Positions 25,031 through 33,584 of a DNA stretch of 59,678 nt are shown piece after piece. How positions within the stretch are numbered: the stretch's first letter is position 1; each line of letters starts with the position of its first letter. A program made the position numbers and the translations under genes. The notes under the pieces were generated by a model. It was not told where the DNA came from and did no database searches. It saw nothing but the letters and a program-made list of their open reading frames with translations. This stretch comes from Spirochaetota bacterium. GTDB lineage: Bacteria; Spirochaetota; Spirochaetia; JABEVK01. The stretch is taken from NCBI GenBank assembly GCA_020049045.1, contig JAIFLN010000017.1, positions 1 to 59,678 on the forward strand, written 5' to 3'.

Positions 25031-26047
25031 ATGGACCAGGACGAAAACAGGAACTTCATCGCTAGGACCGAAGCACTGGTGAAGCCTCAGGACGTCACTA
25101 CCATCAGCTTCCTGGGGGACTTCAACCGCTTTCTCCCCCTGAAGATCCAAGACAAGATCATGCGCAAGGGCAGCCTGACCATCCCCTACATGGGCTTCAT
25201 CGTCGATCCCTACTGTTTCTTTCTGGCCTATAGGATCACCGACCCGGACAAGGCCCAGGCGGCCCTGCCTCCTGGGTACGAGCTGGTCGACACCAGCCTT
25301 TTTGCTGGGGAGACGCCCTGTCCCCTGGTCATTGCCGGGGCCTTTTCGGTGAGGACCTCAGCCTTCATCGGAAACCGGATAGAGTTCTACCTCATCGCCC
25401 GGAACAAAGGTACTGGTATGGTCTCGTGGATCATCGTCGACTACGAAACCAATACCAACAACTACGAGCCCAAAAACGGTTTCGGCGGGTACACTGCCGA
25501 TCCGGCTGTGTTCACCACGACGCCCTATGGGGAACTTCTAGTTGACTTTGTGGGAAAGTCCCCCGACCGACGGCTGAGTTTCACGGCCAGGCTGGAGCCC
25601 GCCCCTTGGAGGGATTTGAACGCCGAGCTTTGGGTCGAGGGCAACCTTTCGATCGATTACGGTGGAGATCTCAGGGTGTCCTCATCCCAGCCCTTCAGTC
25701 TCATTTTCGATCCCGTCCTGATGCAGAAGGCCCAGGAAGTCCCCCTTCAAAACGTGGTGATTACCGGAAACACGTACCTGCCAGGGTTCTTCGACCCGGC
25801 ACAGCCTGTGTCGGCGGCCGTCTTCCCCTACAGCCAGCACTTCATCATCAAGCAGGATCTGGTGGCTGGCGCTGTCAGCGATCGTGATGGCCTCTTGCAT
25901 CTGGCTGGCGAGTTTCTTGGTCGCACGGGATTCAAAACCATGAGCGGGGACGACATCAAGAAGCCCCTGTTCCGGGGGATGTTGATCTCGTCGGCAGTGA
26001 CCTACACCCTCATCGTGATCCTGCTTCTCAAAGTGCTCTTCGGATAG
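25031..26047 (+). CDS. Acetoacetate-decarboxylase-like protein with C-terminal membrane anchor, copy 2
   Basis: A 338-residue paralogue of the preceding gene with the same layout: an acidic start, IPYMGFIVDPYCFFLAYRI, the block KAQAALPPGYELVDTSLF, GAFSVRTSAFIGNRIEFYLIAR, and a final transmembrane helix (about 312-336). The copies are diverged enough to have different roles or to form a heteromer. The 3' end overlaps the convergent desaturase gene by 20 bases. With the NTF2-like gene it forms a three-gene operon. Confidence 0.6.
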   Translation: MDQDENRNFIARTEALVKPQDVTTISFLGDFNRFLPLKIQDKIMRKGSLTIPYMGFIVDPYCFFLAYRITDPDKAQAALPPGYELVDTSLFAGETPCPLVIAGAFSVRTSAFIGNRIEFYLIARNKGTGMVSWIIVDYETNTNNYEPKNGFGGYTADPAVFTTTPYGELLVDFVGKSPDRRLSFTARLEPAPWRDLNAELWVEGNLSIDYGGDLRVSSSQPFSLIFDPVLMQKAQEVPLQNVVITGNTYLPGFFDPAQPVSAAVFPYSQHFIIKQDLVAGAVSDRDGLLHLAGEFLGRTGFKTMSGDDIKKPLFRGMLISSAVTYTLIVILLLKVLFG

Positions 26048-27626
26048 CCTCGGCCGCCACTCGTCCGGTTAGCAGGGCAATGGGAACCCCGGCCGGGCTG
26101 TAGGTCCACTGGCCGGCCTGGTAAATTCCCTTCACATCTGTTCGGGGGGCATGGTGAAGGCTGGTCAGCTGCCGAGGCACGGGGATGGGGTGCTCCAAGC
26201 TCCATCCTGTGATGGCCCCTTGGCTGGTCCCGAACCGGCGTGACAGGGTTAGGGGAGTGGCGCTGTCGGCGAACAGCAAGCGCGACCGCAGGTCCGGGTA
26301 CAGGCTCGACTCCAGGGTATCAAGCATGGCGTCGGTCAGAGCCTGACGGAAGAGAGCCGACCAACCCGCCTGATCGACCTGTTCGAAGAGCTCGCCGTCG
26401 ATGAGCAGACTAACCACCAGGCCCGTCCGGCCCGAGGGAGCCAGACGGGGGTCCTTGAGCACCGGAAGAGAGATTTCGTAGGAGTTGTACCGACAGAAGT
26501 CCCCGACCCAGGCCAGGATCTCCTGTTGGCTCAACTTGTCGAAGCCGGCCTTGAGGCTCTCCAGGGTTCCCCGGTGAAGCTCTCCTAGACCTTTGGTTCG
26601 AGGGGTGTAGATCAAGTGCCCCCGGGAAAGGGCAGCGAAGGCTTCGGGGGGCTGGTCGACGCCCAGGAAGAGGGTGAACACCGATTCGCCCACCTTCAGC
26701 GGCAAAAGAGCTTCCCGCCTCCGGGCCAGCCTTCGCCCCGGGCCCGGAGCTAATCCCTGGGGATTGAGGCGGCGATAGAGGCTTTTCAGGTCGGCCGCCC
26801 ACAGCAAAGCATCGTAAGGGTAGGTGGCCCCGTGCTGATCGCGCAGGGTCTTGGCCGCCGGATCAACCTGGACGACCTCGATGCCGGTGCGGATTTGGCC
26901 ACCTGTCGCTGTGACCCGCTCAGCCAAAGCCCGGGGCAGTTGTCCCGTTCCTCCTAGGGGGTAGAGGTAGTCTTGAAAGTTTTCAAAATACCCGAAGGCG
27001 AAGGGTGCCGGAGTTCCTTTGAAGTAATGCTGGCTGACCAGGTCGTTCAGGGCTTGGTTCCTCGAAAAAGCAGCCAGATCGGCCTCAATGGACCGGTGGC
27101 TCAAAGCCATCCGCACGACGCCCGCCAGAAAGCGGGGCATCAGGGGGAGGAACCGGGTGAGAAAGAACCCCGGGTCTGCGAAGACATTCCGGAAAAAGGG
27201 ATTAGGTACCTGGTTAAGGGTTTGCGATACCCGCGACCAAGAGCGGATTCGGCGGGAGATCTTGCCGATCGCCCGGCCTTCCTCTGGAAAGAGCTTGTGC
27301 AGAGAGGCGATAAAGTCTTCAACCCCTGCAGGTGTGTCGTAGTGGACGATTTGATCCTTGATGCCCGTCGATACCAACCCCTTCACCATCGGCAACTCGA
27401 TGCCCAGGTCTTCCAGAAGGGGCTTGAGGATTCCGGCGTTGCCGATGGCCCGGGGCCCAGTATCAAAGACAAAGCCTTCTCGGTTGAAGGATTGCACCAG
27501 GCCCCCCACGCCCGGGGATTGCTCGAGGATCAGGACTTCCAGACCGGCGCGCAAAAGGTAAACCCCGGCGGTCAGCCCCGCCATACCCGCCCCGACGATA
27601 ATCACGCGCTTTTGACGGGGGGTCAT
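26028..27626 (-). CDS. FAD-dependent CrtI-like desaturase/isomerase
   Basis: This 532-residue flavoprotein begins with a dinucleotide-binding fold (VIIVGAGMAGLTAGVYLLRAGLEVLILEQSPGVGG) and later has FDTGPRAIG and the C-terminal FAD motif region IYQAGQWTYSPAGVPIALLTGRVAAEAI. That layout is shared by phytoene desaturases, carotene isomerases and retinol saturases, which act on polyunsaturated lipids. I chose the ATG at 27626, which overlaps the SDR stop as ATGA; longer versions run into the SDR gene without family sequence. It is coupled to the SDR, so the two probably act on one hydrophobic substrate. Confidence 0.85.
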   Translation of the reverse strand: MTPRQKRVIIVGAGMAGLTAGVYLLRAGLEVLILEQSPGVGGLVQSFNREGFVFDTGPRAIGNAGILKPLLEDLGIELPMVKGLVSTGIKDQIVHYDTPAGVEDFIASLHKLFPEEGRAIGKISRRIRSWSRVSQTLNQVPNPFFRNVFADPGFFLTRFLPLMPRFLAGVVRMALSHRSIEADLAAFSRNQALNDLVSQHYFKGTPAPFAFGYFENFQDYLYPLGGTGQLPRALAERVTATGGQIRTGIEVVQVDPAAKTLRDQHGATYPYDALLWAADLKSLYRRLNPQGLAPGPGRRLARRREALLPLKVGESVFTLFLGVDQPPEAFAALSRGHLIYTPRTKGLGELHRGTLESLKAGFDKLSQQEILAWVGDFCRYNSYEISLPVLKDPRLAPSGRTGLVVSLLIDGELFEQVDQAGWSALFRQALTDAMLDTLESSLYPDLRSRLLFADSATPLTLSRRFGTSQGAITGWSLEHPIPVPRQLTSLHHAPRTDVKGIYQAGQWTYSPAGVPIALLTGRVAAEAIRRAL

Positions 27627-28570
27627 GGCAGGCCGCAGAGTTCCATACTCTTGTTCCAGACGGCGGCTACGGCGCCACGGTCCCGGGCGTGGGGGGCCGG
27701 ACGCTCCTGGGTCGTCAGGTTGAAGAACTGTCCCGAGACGGTGGCCAGCGACGGGTCGGCAGCCAGGTACAGGAGGGCCTGGGCGGAGATCCGAGGATCC
27801 TTGGCCGAAGAGAGGACCAGTTTCTTTTTCATATCGCGGTAGAGCTTCCCGTTGTTGTTCCCAATGTTGGTGGTGACGTTCCCCGGGTGCATGGCGTTGA
27901 TCGTCACCCCGGTGCCGGCGAACTGGTCCTGGAAGGCAAGCATGGTGAGCAGCTGGGCCGTCTTGGCCGCTCCATAGCTTTTTAGTCCCGTGTAGCGGTG
28001 CCAATGCCAGCGCAGGTCGCGGGTGTGGACCCCGGCCAGGGCAAACCGGTGCCCCTCGGAGTTGACGTAGAGGATCCGAGCCCGGTTTTCCTTGACCAGT
28101 CGAGGCAGCAGGAGCTGGGTGAGCAGGAACGAGCCAAGGTGGTTGACCTGGAAAACCATTTCAATGCCGTCGGAGGTGAAGGTTCTTTTGGTGTAGAAGA
28201 CCCCGGCGTTGTGAATGAGCACGTCAATCGGGGTTTCGAGGGCCAACAGCTGCCGGGCGCATTCCCGAACCTGCCCGAGGGACGAGAAGTCGACCAGGAT
28301 GGTCTGTACTTGGCAGCCGTAGTCCCGGGCGAGCTCGCGTTCCTGTTCGGCCGACTTGGCTGGATCGCGGTTGAGGCAGACCAACCGGGCCCCCCGTGAG
28401 GCAAAAAGCCGGGCGGTTTCCAGTCCGATCCCCGAGGTCGAACCTGAAAGCACTACCGTCTTTCCTTTTAGGTCCGCTTCGCAGTCCAAAGGATCCCGGC
28501 CTTCGTTTCGGATCAGTTCGGCCATGTCGCGGATCCGGTAATGGAACAGGTAGCCTAGCAGTCGAATCAT
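27623..28570 (-). CDS. Short-chain dehydrogenase, retinol-dehydrogenase-like
   Basis: This NAD(P)-dependent oxidoreductase of 315 residues has a glycine-rich SGSTSGIG after an N-terminal extension of about 37 residues, the NAG motif (IHNAGVFYTKR), a serine in YVNSEGH and the catalytic YGAAK. The sequence style is that of the RDH11-14/WWOX-like SDRs that act on lipid alcohols. GGAAGG precedes the ATG. It is followed without a gap by the CrtI-like flavoenzyme, supporting a shared pathway. Confidence 0.88.
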   Translation of the reverse strand: MIRLLGYLFHYRIRDMAELIRNEGRDPLDCEADLKGKTVVLSGSTSGIGLETARLFASRGARLVCLNRDPAKSAEQERELARDYGCQVQTILVDFSSLGQVRECARQLLALETPIDVLIHNAGVFYTKRTFTSDGIEMVFQVNHLGSFLLTQLLLPRLVKENRARILYVNSEGHRFALAGVHTRDLRWHWHRYTGLKSYGAAKTAQLLTMLAFQDQFAGTGVTINAMHPGNVTTNIGNNNGKLYRDMKKKLVLSSAKDPRISAQALLYLAADPSLATVSGQFFNLTTQERPAPHARDRGAVAAVWNKSMELCGLP

Positions 28571-28604
28571 GGTGCCTTCCTGTCGGTGAGGATAGGGGCG
28601 GGCT

Positions 28605-29167
28605 CCCCTGGTGTCAAGTTTAGCCCGATTGCCTGCAAGAGCCCGAAGTCGCTAAAACGAGGGCCGACCCCGAGGAGTCCAGCCCCAAGGGCATGGTCAC
28701 GACCAGGTTCTCCGTCACAGCAAACAGTGTTGTGTAGCTCTGCGTCGCAACGCCTTAGGGGACCTTGGCTCCGTCGAAGAGCTCACGGGGCAGAGCCACA
28801 CGTCGAAACAGCACCGAAACTGGTTTTAAGCCCGTAGATGCCACAGTAAGCCGTGGGTATCCGCAGGGATCCAGCCAAATCACTCCCAAAAACCGGGTTG
28901 TCGGTCTGCATGTCCATCGCCAAAGGAGGGGTGTTGCCTTTTCCAATCACAATGGGCACCCCGTGCAGCGGCCCGAGAACCTCACCCCGGCGAACGGCTG
29001 CGTCAGCTTCGCGGGCTTGGTCGAGGGCGAGGGGGTGGAGTACCCCCGCGCTGAACGAGCCTCTTTGCAGGATGGGTCGAGACCCGGCACACCGCCAGAA
29101 GTGCCTTTGTCTCCGCAGCATTAAGGGGGCTCAGGTTCTCGAGGTGGGCAAGCAGTGAAATGACCAT
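28605..29167 (-). pseudogene. Amidase-signature enzyme, heavily deleted
   Basis: Translation of the minus strand in several frames gives ordered amidase pieces. There is a start region (MVISLLAHLENLSPLNAAETKALL) at about 29167. Next come RRGEVLGPLHGVPIVI and NPVFGSDLAGSLRIPTAYCGIYGLKTSFG, the lysine/serine signature region. A C-terminal scrap with TLFAVTENLVVTMPLGLDSSG, then GPRFSDFGLLQAIG in another frame, lies at about 28720-28605. Most of the gene between these is gone and frames change, so it is dead. This explains the otherwise empty 600 bases between the SDR and LysE genes. Confidence 0.8.
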
Positions 29168-29192
29168 GGGTGATGCTAGCGCATTCTTCCAA

Positions 29193-29837
29193 TCAGGGAG
29201 ATCGGGAACTTGGAGTTTGAAACCTGATGGTCTTCACAAGAGCCAGGATTCCATAACAAATCATAAGGATCCCAACTATGACATTCAGCACGGTAATGGC
29301 TTCAGGAGGAATCATGCTTTTCGTTAGAGAAATGCCATAAGTCACGGTACCGAGGAATAACAGTGTCGCCAATCCTGCTCCGGAACCGAAAATCCATAAT
29401 TCTTGATTTGTGTACCCCTTCTCGAGGGCTTTCGCTGCAAAAATTCCACTCCAAAAAACGATGGTGAGGGGACTGGATAAGGTCAGTGCAAAGCTGCCCA
29501 TAAAGGCGCTAGCGAGTGACCAATCACTTCCCAGTATCACCTTGTTTTCCAGGACGAGGGCACTGTTCAAGGCAAGTGCTCCAAAGGCCAATAGGACCAA
29601 CGAACTGAGGATTCCCAGGGTTCGCCGAATTTTTTGGGTTTCGAGCAGCTTTCCAATGCCCAGGATGGAAAGCCCAATATAGAGGTAATCGACCATGGTG
29701 ACAGCCAAGACACCAAATAAACTAATGAGGAAATTGGAATCAATGGCAATTCCAAGAATATAGAAAAACACAGGTCCAATTGCCAGTTGCAAGAAAAGCC
29801 CGGTTAAGAGTCCATTCCCTAGTGGTTTCAATGTCAT
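29193..29837 (-). CDS. LysE/RhtB-family transporter
   Basis: A 214-residue integral membrane protein with six hydrophobic segments and the LysE-family N-terminus GLLTGLFLQLAIGPVFFYILGIAI. The family exports amino acids and related small metabolites; the substrate is not predictable. GGAG touches the ATG, so the ribosome site is poorly spaced. It is the last gene on the strand after aldehyde dehydrogenase and DUF998, 33 bases from the latter. Confidence 0.8.
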   Translation of the reverse strand: MTLKPLGNGLLTGLFLQLAIGPVFFYILGIAIDSNFLISLFGVLAVTMVDYLYIGLSILGIGKLLETQKIRRTLGILSSLVLLAFGALALNSALVLENKVILGSDWSLASAFMGSFALTLSSPLTIVFWSGIFAAKALEKGYTNQELWIFGSGAGLATLLFLGTVTYGISLTKSMIPPEAITVLNVIVGILMICYGILALVKTIRFQTPSSRSP

Positions 29838-29870
29838 CTCCGAAGAACTGTACGAGATTGCCCGAGTCAG

Positions 29871-30536
29871 TTATCGGGAGTAACGGGGGTCCGTGGCAAA
29901 GGCCCAATTCAGCCAGCCTAGGCTTCCTGCCCAGAGAAGCCGCTGCCAGAGGCCGGTGTTTTCGGGCTGAAGGCCCGTCATTGCCGACGTGAGTGAGATA
30001 AACGTTAAGGCGGTTCCGTGAACCAGCTTTCGCTCGGGCTCCGGATCGGTGATAACCAAATTAAGGGCGGCTGCCGAGATACCGATGCCAGCCGTTGTCG
30101 CAAACAGGGAGTGCCATTGGGACTCCGTCGGATTGTAGGGAACACCCTCTACGAAGGGAGAAAGACTGGCAAAACCGGATGCCAGAATTCCCAGGCCCCA
30201 GGTGCCTAATCCTAGGCTTAGTGGCCAATCCTGACCTGTGCGAATCGAGTACGCGATGGTAGAACCAGCGACCATGCCCCCAAAGCCTATGAACCCGGCA
30301 TTCATGATCCAGGCTTTTTCATAACCCTGGGAACCCAGGTGGCTGATCGAGTGTACCCGAAGGTTGTAAGTGTCGGGAGCCGCCCCATGAGCAGAAAGCA
30401 GGGCAATTCCAAGATACCCGGTAGCGAACCCAATCTGGGTATCGAAATGATGGATATCGATCATTCCCTTGTCCTGGGAGTAGAGGAAAGTGCTCAAGAG
30501 GAGCAGGAGCAGCATTCCCGAAACCAGCACTTTCAT
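29871..30536 (-). CDS. DUF998-family membrane protein
   Basis: A 221-residue protein with about six transmembrane segments. The order HHFDTQIGFATGYLGIALL, then SHLGSQGYEKAWIMNAGFIGFG and FVEGVPYNPTESQWHSLFA fits DUF998 (PF06197), whose function is unknown. I chose the ATG at 30536: it forms an ATGA overlap with the aldehyde dehydrogenase stop and begins a signal-like helix (KVLVSGMLLLLLLSTFLYS). The frame extends upstream only through antisense of the neighbour. Confidence 0.7.
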   Translation of the reverse strand: MKVLVSGMLLLLLLSTFLYSQDKGMIDIHHFDTQIGFATGYLGIALLSAHGAAPDTYNLRVHSISHLGSQGYEKAWIMNAGFIGFGGMVAGSTIAYSIRTGQDWPLSLGLGTWGLGILASGFASLSPFVEGVPYNPTESQWHSLFATTAGIGISAAALNLVITDPEPERKLVHGTALTFISLTSAMTGLQPENTGLWQRLLWAGSLGWLNWAFATDPRYSR

Positions 30537-31906
30537 TTGAGGGATCCTTTCTGAATCATCCGCGTAACCGAGTCTCGATACGGAGGAAGCCTCAGGGGGA
30601 GTTCCCATTGGGGGCTTCGTTCCATCAGACTGCTGGGACGAGTGAAGGCCTTCCAGCCCTCACGGCCCCGATAGCTTCCGACTCCGCTGGCGCCCACTCC
30701 ACCAAAAGGGAGTTCTCTGTTCAAGATATGGGTGAAGACGTCGTTCAACACATAAGAACCGGCCGGGTAACTCAATCGTAGGCGGCGGAAAAAATCCTTG
30801 TCAAGGGAAAAAGCGTAGAGAGCCAGGGGCGACGGGAAGTTCTTCAAGAGAAGGCCAAGCTCGTGCTTGTCCTTGTAGGGAAGGATGGGGAGAACTGGTC
30901 CAAAGATTTCTTGAGTCAGCAGCGGTGAAGACTGATCACGGACCGTGACCAACGTCGGTGCGAAGTATCTTTCAGCGGGCTTGTTGTTCCCTCCTGACAG
31001 GATTTCTGAACCCTTGAGGAGTGCTTCGAGTCTTTGGAAGTGCGTGTCGTTGATGATCCGGCCGAAGGAAGGGGAAGAGCTGGGGTCAGCACCAAAGAAG
31101 TCCCCGATAACCCGCTTCAGTTCGTCGGTGAGTTCGGCAAAAAGGCTACTATGGACCAGCACGCTGTCGGGCGCCACACAGGTTTGACCGGCGTTGTAGA
31201 ATTTTCCAAAAGCGATGCGCTGCGCGACGAGCCGGAGGGGAAGCCCGGGCTCGACGACACAAGGATTCTTTCCTCCTAGTTCCAGGATGCAGGGAATGAG
31301 CCGCGGGGCCAGACTAGCGGCAATCTTCCTGCCGACCGCCGAGCTTCCTGTGAAGAAGACGAAACGGAAGTCCAGATCCAGCAACTCTTTCGCCGTGTCC
31401 GGCCCTCCCGTCACCACCCGCAGGACCTGTGGCCCGAAGGCGGCGTTGAGGGTTTTGGCCAGCACATCCGCAGTGTGAGGTGCCAATTCGGAGGGTTTCA
31501 GAACGACGGTGTTTCCGGCCGCCAACGCACCGATGACGGGCACCAAAGTCAAGTTGAGGGGATAGTTCCACGGACCCAGGATCAGCGTCGGGCCGTAGGG
31601 TTCTCGGGTCGCATAACTTCGGCCGGGCCACAAAAGGAAGGGCGTACCGCGCCGGGAGTTCTGAAAGACACGGCCCAACTGGGGGATTGTCGTATCGATT
31701 TCCTGCACACAGAATCCCAACTCGGCAGTGACAGCCTCCATTCGAGGTTTTCCGAGATCGCTGGCCAAGGCTTCGATGAACGCTTCCTGATTGTCCGTGA
31801 GGACACGACGCAAACGGAGAAGGGATTCTCGGCGAAAAGCCGGGGAACGGGTGCCTCCCGAAAGAAAGAACTCGAGTTGACCTGCCAACAATTGTTTCGC
31901 ATCCAT
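30533..31906 (-). CDS. Aldehyde dehydrogenase, class 3 (fatty-aldehyde) type
   Basis: It oxidises aldehydes to acids with NAD(P)+. The 457-residue protein has the ALDH blocks GPWNYPLNLTL, FFTGSSAVGRKIA, the general-base glutamate in LELGGKNP and the nucleophile cysteine in YNAGQTCVAPD. The C-terminal LPLRLPPY followed by a short tail is typical of class 3 enzymes that handle long-chain or medium-chain aldehydes. The ATG at 31906 follows GGAGGGAG. It overlaps the DUF998 gene by 4 bases. The substrate may come from the nearby lipid-redox genes (inference). Confidence 0.92.
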   Translation of the reverse strand: MDAKQLLAGQLEFFLSGGTRSPAFRRESLLRLRRVLTDNQEAFIEALASDLGKPRMEAVTAELGFCVQEIDTTIPQLGRVFQNSRRGTPFLLWPGRSYATREPYGPTLILGPWNYPLNLTLVPVIGALAAGNTVVLKPSELAPHTADVLAKTLNAAFGPQVLRVVTGGPDTAKELLDLDFRFVFFTGSSAVGRKIAASLAPRLIPCILELGGKNPCVVEPGLPLRLVAQRIAFGKFYNAGQTCVAPDSVLVHSSLFAELTDELKRVIGDFFGADPSSSPSFGRIINDTHFQRLEALLKGSEILSGGNNKPAERYFAPTLVTVRDQSSPLLTQEIFGPVLPILPYKDKHELGLLLKNFPSPLALYAFSLDKDFFRRLRLSYPAGSYVLNDVFTHILNRELPFGGVGASGVGSYRGREGWKAFTRPSSLMERSPQWELPLRLPPYRDSVTRMIQKGSLK

Positions 31907-32051
31907 TTTCTCCCTCCATGTGTACAGCGCAAACATAGCGCGGTTAGTTTGCACTGTCATCCTGGCCGGGTATCGACCGGGAGACAGGGCACGTCGATCC
32001 GAAGTTGGCTGCCTTGGCGATCGCTTTGTGTGTCAGGGAGTCATTCTGAGT

Positions 32052-33122
32052 CTAGCGTTCGCCCGTCCCTAACCGGTAGAGCATCATCGGTGTTTCCTTG
32101 CCGCGAAGCGCCACGTTCTCAAGTCGCTCGGTCACAAGGCTTTTAGACAGCGATTCCGGCAGCGCGCGCAGGATGGTCTCACTCACGAGTATGCTGGTAT
32201 CGAAACGCTTGCAGGCATCCTGAATGCGCTGGGTGGTGTTGACGGTATCGCCCCAGTACCCGATTTCCTTGTGCTCAAATCCAATCTCGCCAATAACACA
32301 TGGTCCCAGGTGGAGGCCTGAGGTGTAGACCACGTCTCGGCCGTGGCGAGCGGCAATGCGCTGCCTAATCTGGTCGAACTCGCGGTTGAAGTTGAGCAGC
32401 ATGCGCAGCGCCTGATCGACCTGCTCGGGCGGCCACACCAGAATTTCTCCGTCTCCCATGTACTTGTAAATCGTACCCTGGAAGTAGCGGGCGTAGGTCT
32501 CGAGGGCGTGGTGAAACTCACTCGCCACATCAAAAAACGCCTCAGAACCCAAGTCCTCGGCCAACGTCGTCGAAGCTTTGATGTCAACAAACAACACTAC
32601 GCGGGTCTCGAGGCGGGGTCTGCGGTAGCGTCCTGAGTACACCTGCGCCACGACGGAGCGTCCGCTGAACTGCGAGAGCGTGGTCACCAAACTCACCAAA
32701 ATAGCGCAGAAACTGGCGATGGCAACGCCAAAGGTCATCATGCGTGGTGTAAAGAGATCCTCGGGAAAGAATAGCAATCCAAAGGGGAGGGTGACGACGA
32801 CGGTGGACAACAGCAGCAAACCGATGTTGGCCAGCACACTGGTCAAATACGCCGAACGCTGGCGGCGGAGCAACTCCTGGACCAGCGCATTGGCGGACAA
32901 ATACACTAACGTCAACACGGAACCGATGGCCAAGCCCGCTAGAAAGTTGCTGAACAACGAAATCCTGGCCGGTTGGAACAATGTCGTCGTCGCAGAGGTG
33001 AACAAGCCGACCACCACCGTTGCCTTGAGGATAAAGTGGAACTGCCGCCAGGCGAGTTCCCGTTCCAACTGAGGGCGGGAGAGGAACACCGTTTGCACAA
33101 AGAAAGGATATGGCAGGTCCAT
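32052..33122 (-). CDS. Membrane-bound class III adenylate/guanylate cyclase
   Basis: This 356-residue protein has about six N-terminal transmembrane helices (residues 30-180) followed by a class III catalytic domain. The metal-binding aspartate lies in VVLFVDIKASTTLAEDLG and the second metal motif in YKYMGDGEILVW; the later block GYWGDTVNTTQRIQDA is also typical. It probably makes cAMP or cGMP. The ATG at 33122 begins 7 bases after the MarR stop, placing it third in the RetSat-like/MarR operon. That would bring second-messenger synthesis under MarR control. Confidence 0.88.
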   Translation of the reverse strand: MDLPYPFFVQTVFLSRPQLERELAWRQFHFILKATVVVGLFTSATTTLFQPARISLFSNFLAGLAIGSVLTLVYLSANALVQELLRRQRSAYLTSVLANIGLLLLSTVVVTLPFGLLFFPEDLFTPRMMTFGVAIASFCAILVSLVTTLSQFSGRSVVAQVYSGRYRRPRLETRVVLFVDIKASTTLAEDLGSEAFFDVASEFHHALETYARYFQGTIYKYMGDGEILVWPPEQVDQALRMLLNFNREFDQIRQRIAARHGRDVVYTSGLHLGPCVIGEIGFEHKEIGYWGDTVNTTQRIQDACKRFDTSILVSETILRALPESLSKSLVTERLENVALRGKETPMMLYRLGTGER

Positions 33123-33129
33123 TGAGAGG

Positions 33130-33576
33130 TCAAGGCTCTTCCATCTCGGCAACCAGGGCCTTCAAGTTCAGGCGGAAGGCTTCCCGCTCTGACCCCAGGA
33201 TTTCGAGAAGGCTTTCGCTGGCTTGTGATAACAGCCCCGCCGTTCTCGCCAGGACTTCCCCTCCGGTGGCAGTGAGATACACCAAGGTCTGCCGCCGGTT
33301 TTCGGGCCGTTCTTCCTGCCTCACCAAACCTTTAACCTTGAGCGCTGTGATGCGTTGGCTGATCAGCGACTTGCTCTGGTCAAGGTAGCGGCATAGGTTT
33401 TCCTGTACCGGAACGGCGACATCGCCCACCGCCATCAGCACGAGGAACTCGGCATAGGTGATGCCTTCGTTGGCCAGAACACTGTCACGGGCGAACTGGT
33501 CAATCTGAATCACAAGCTTGTGCACAAGGTAGACTTCGGTTTCGCGGAAGGGGCGTTCGGAGCTTTTCGGATTCAT
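33130..33576 (-). CDS. MarR-family transcriptional regulator
   Basis: A 148-residue winged-helix regulator: the dimerisation helix region LVHKLVIQIDQFARDSV, the recognition region CRYLDQSKSLISQRITALKVKGLVRQEE and the wing NRRQTLVYLTATG. The start could be the ATG at 33576 or the one at 33591, neither with a strong ribosome site. It is the second gene of an operon whose first promoter is overlapped by the dyad AGTTTA-N5-TAAACT, so autorepression relieved by a small aromatic or lipid ligand is likely. Confidence 0.88.
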   Translation of the reverse strand: MNPKSSERPFRETEVYLVHKLVIQIDQFARDSVLANEGITYAEFLVLMAVGDVAVPVQENLCRYLDQSKSLISQRITALKVKGLVRQEERPENRRQTLVYLTATGGEVLARTAGLLSQASESLLEILGSEREAFRLNLKALVAEMEEP

Positions 33577-33584
33577 GCTTTCTC

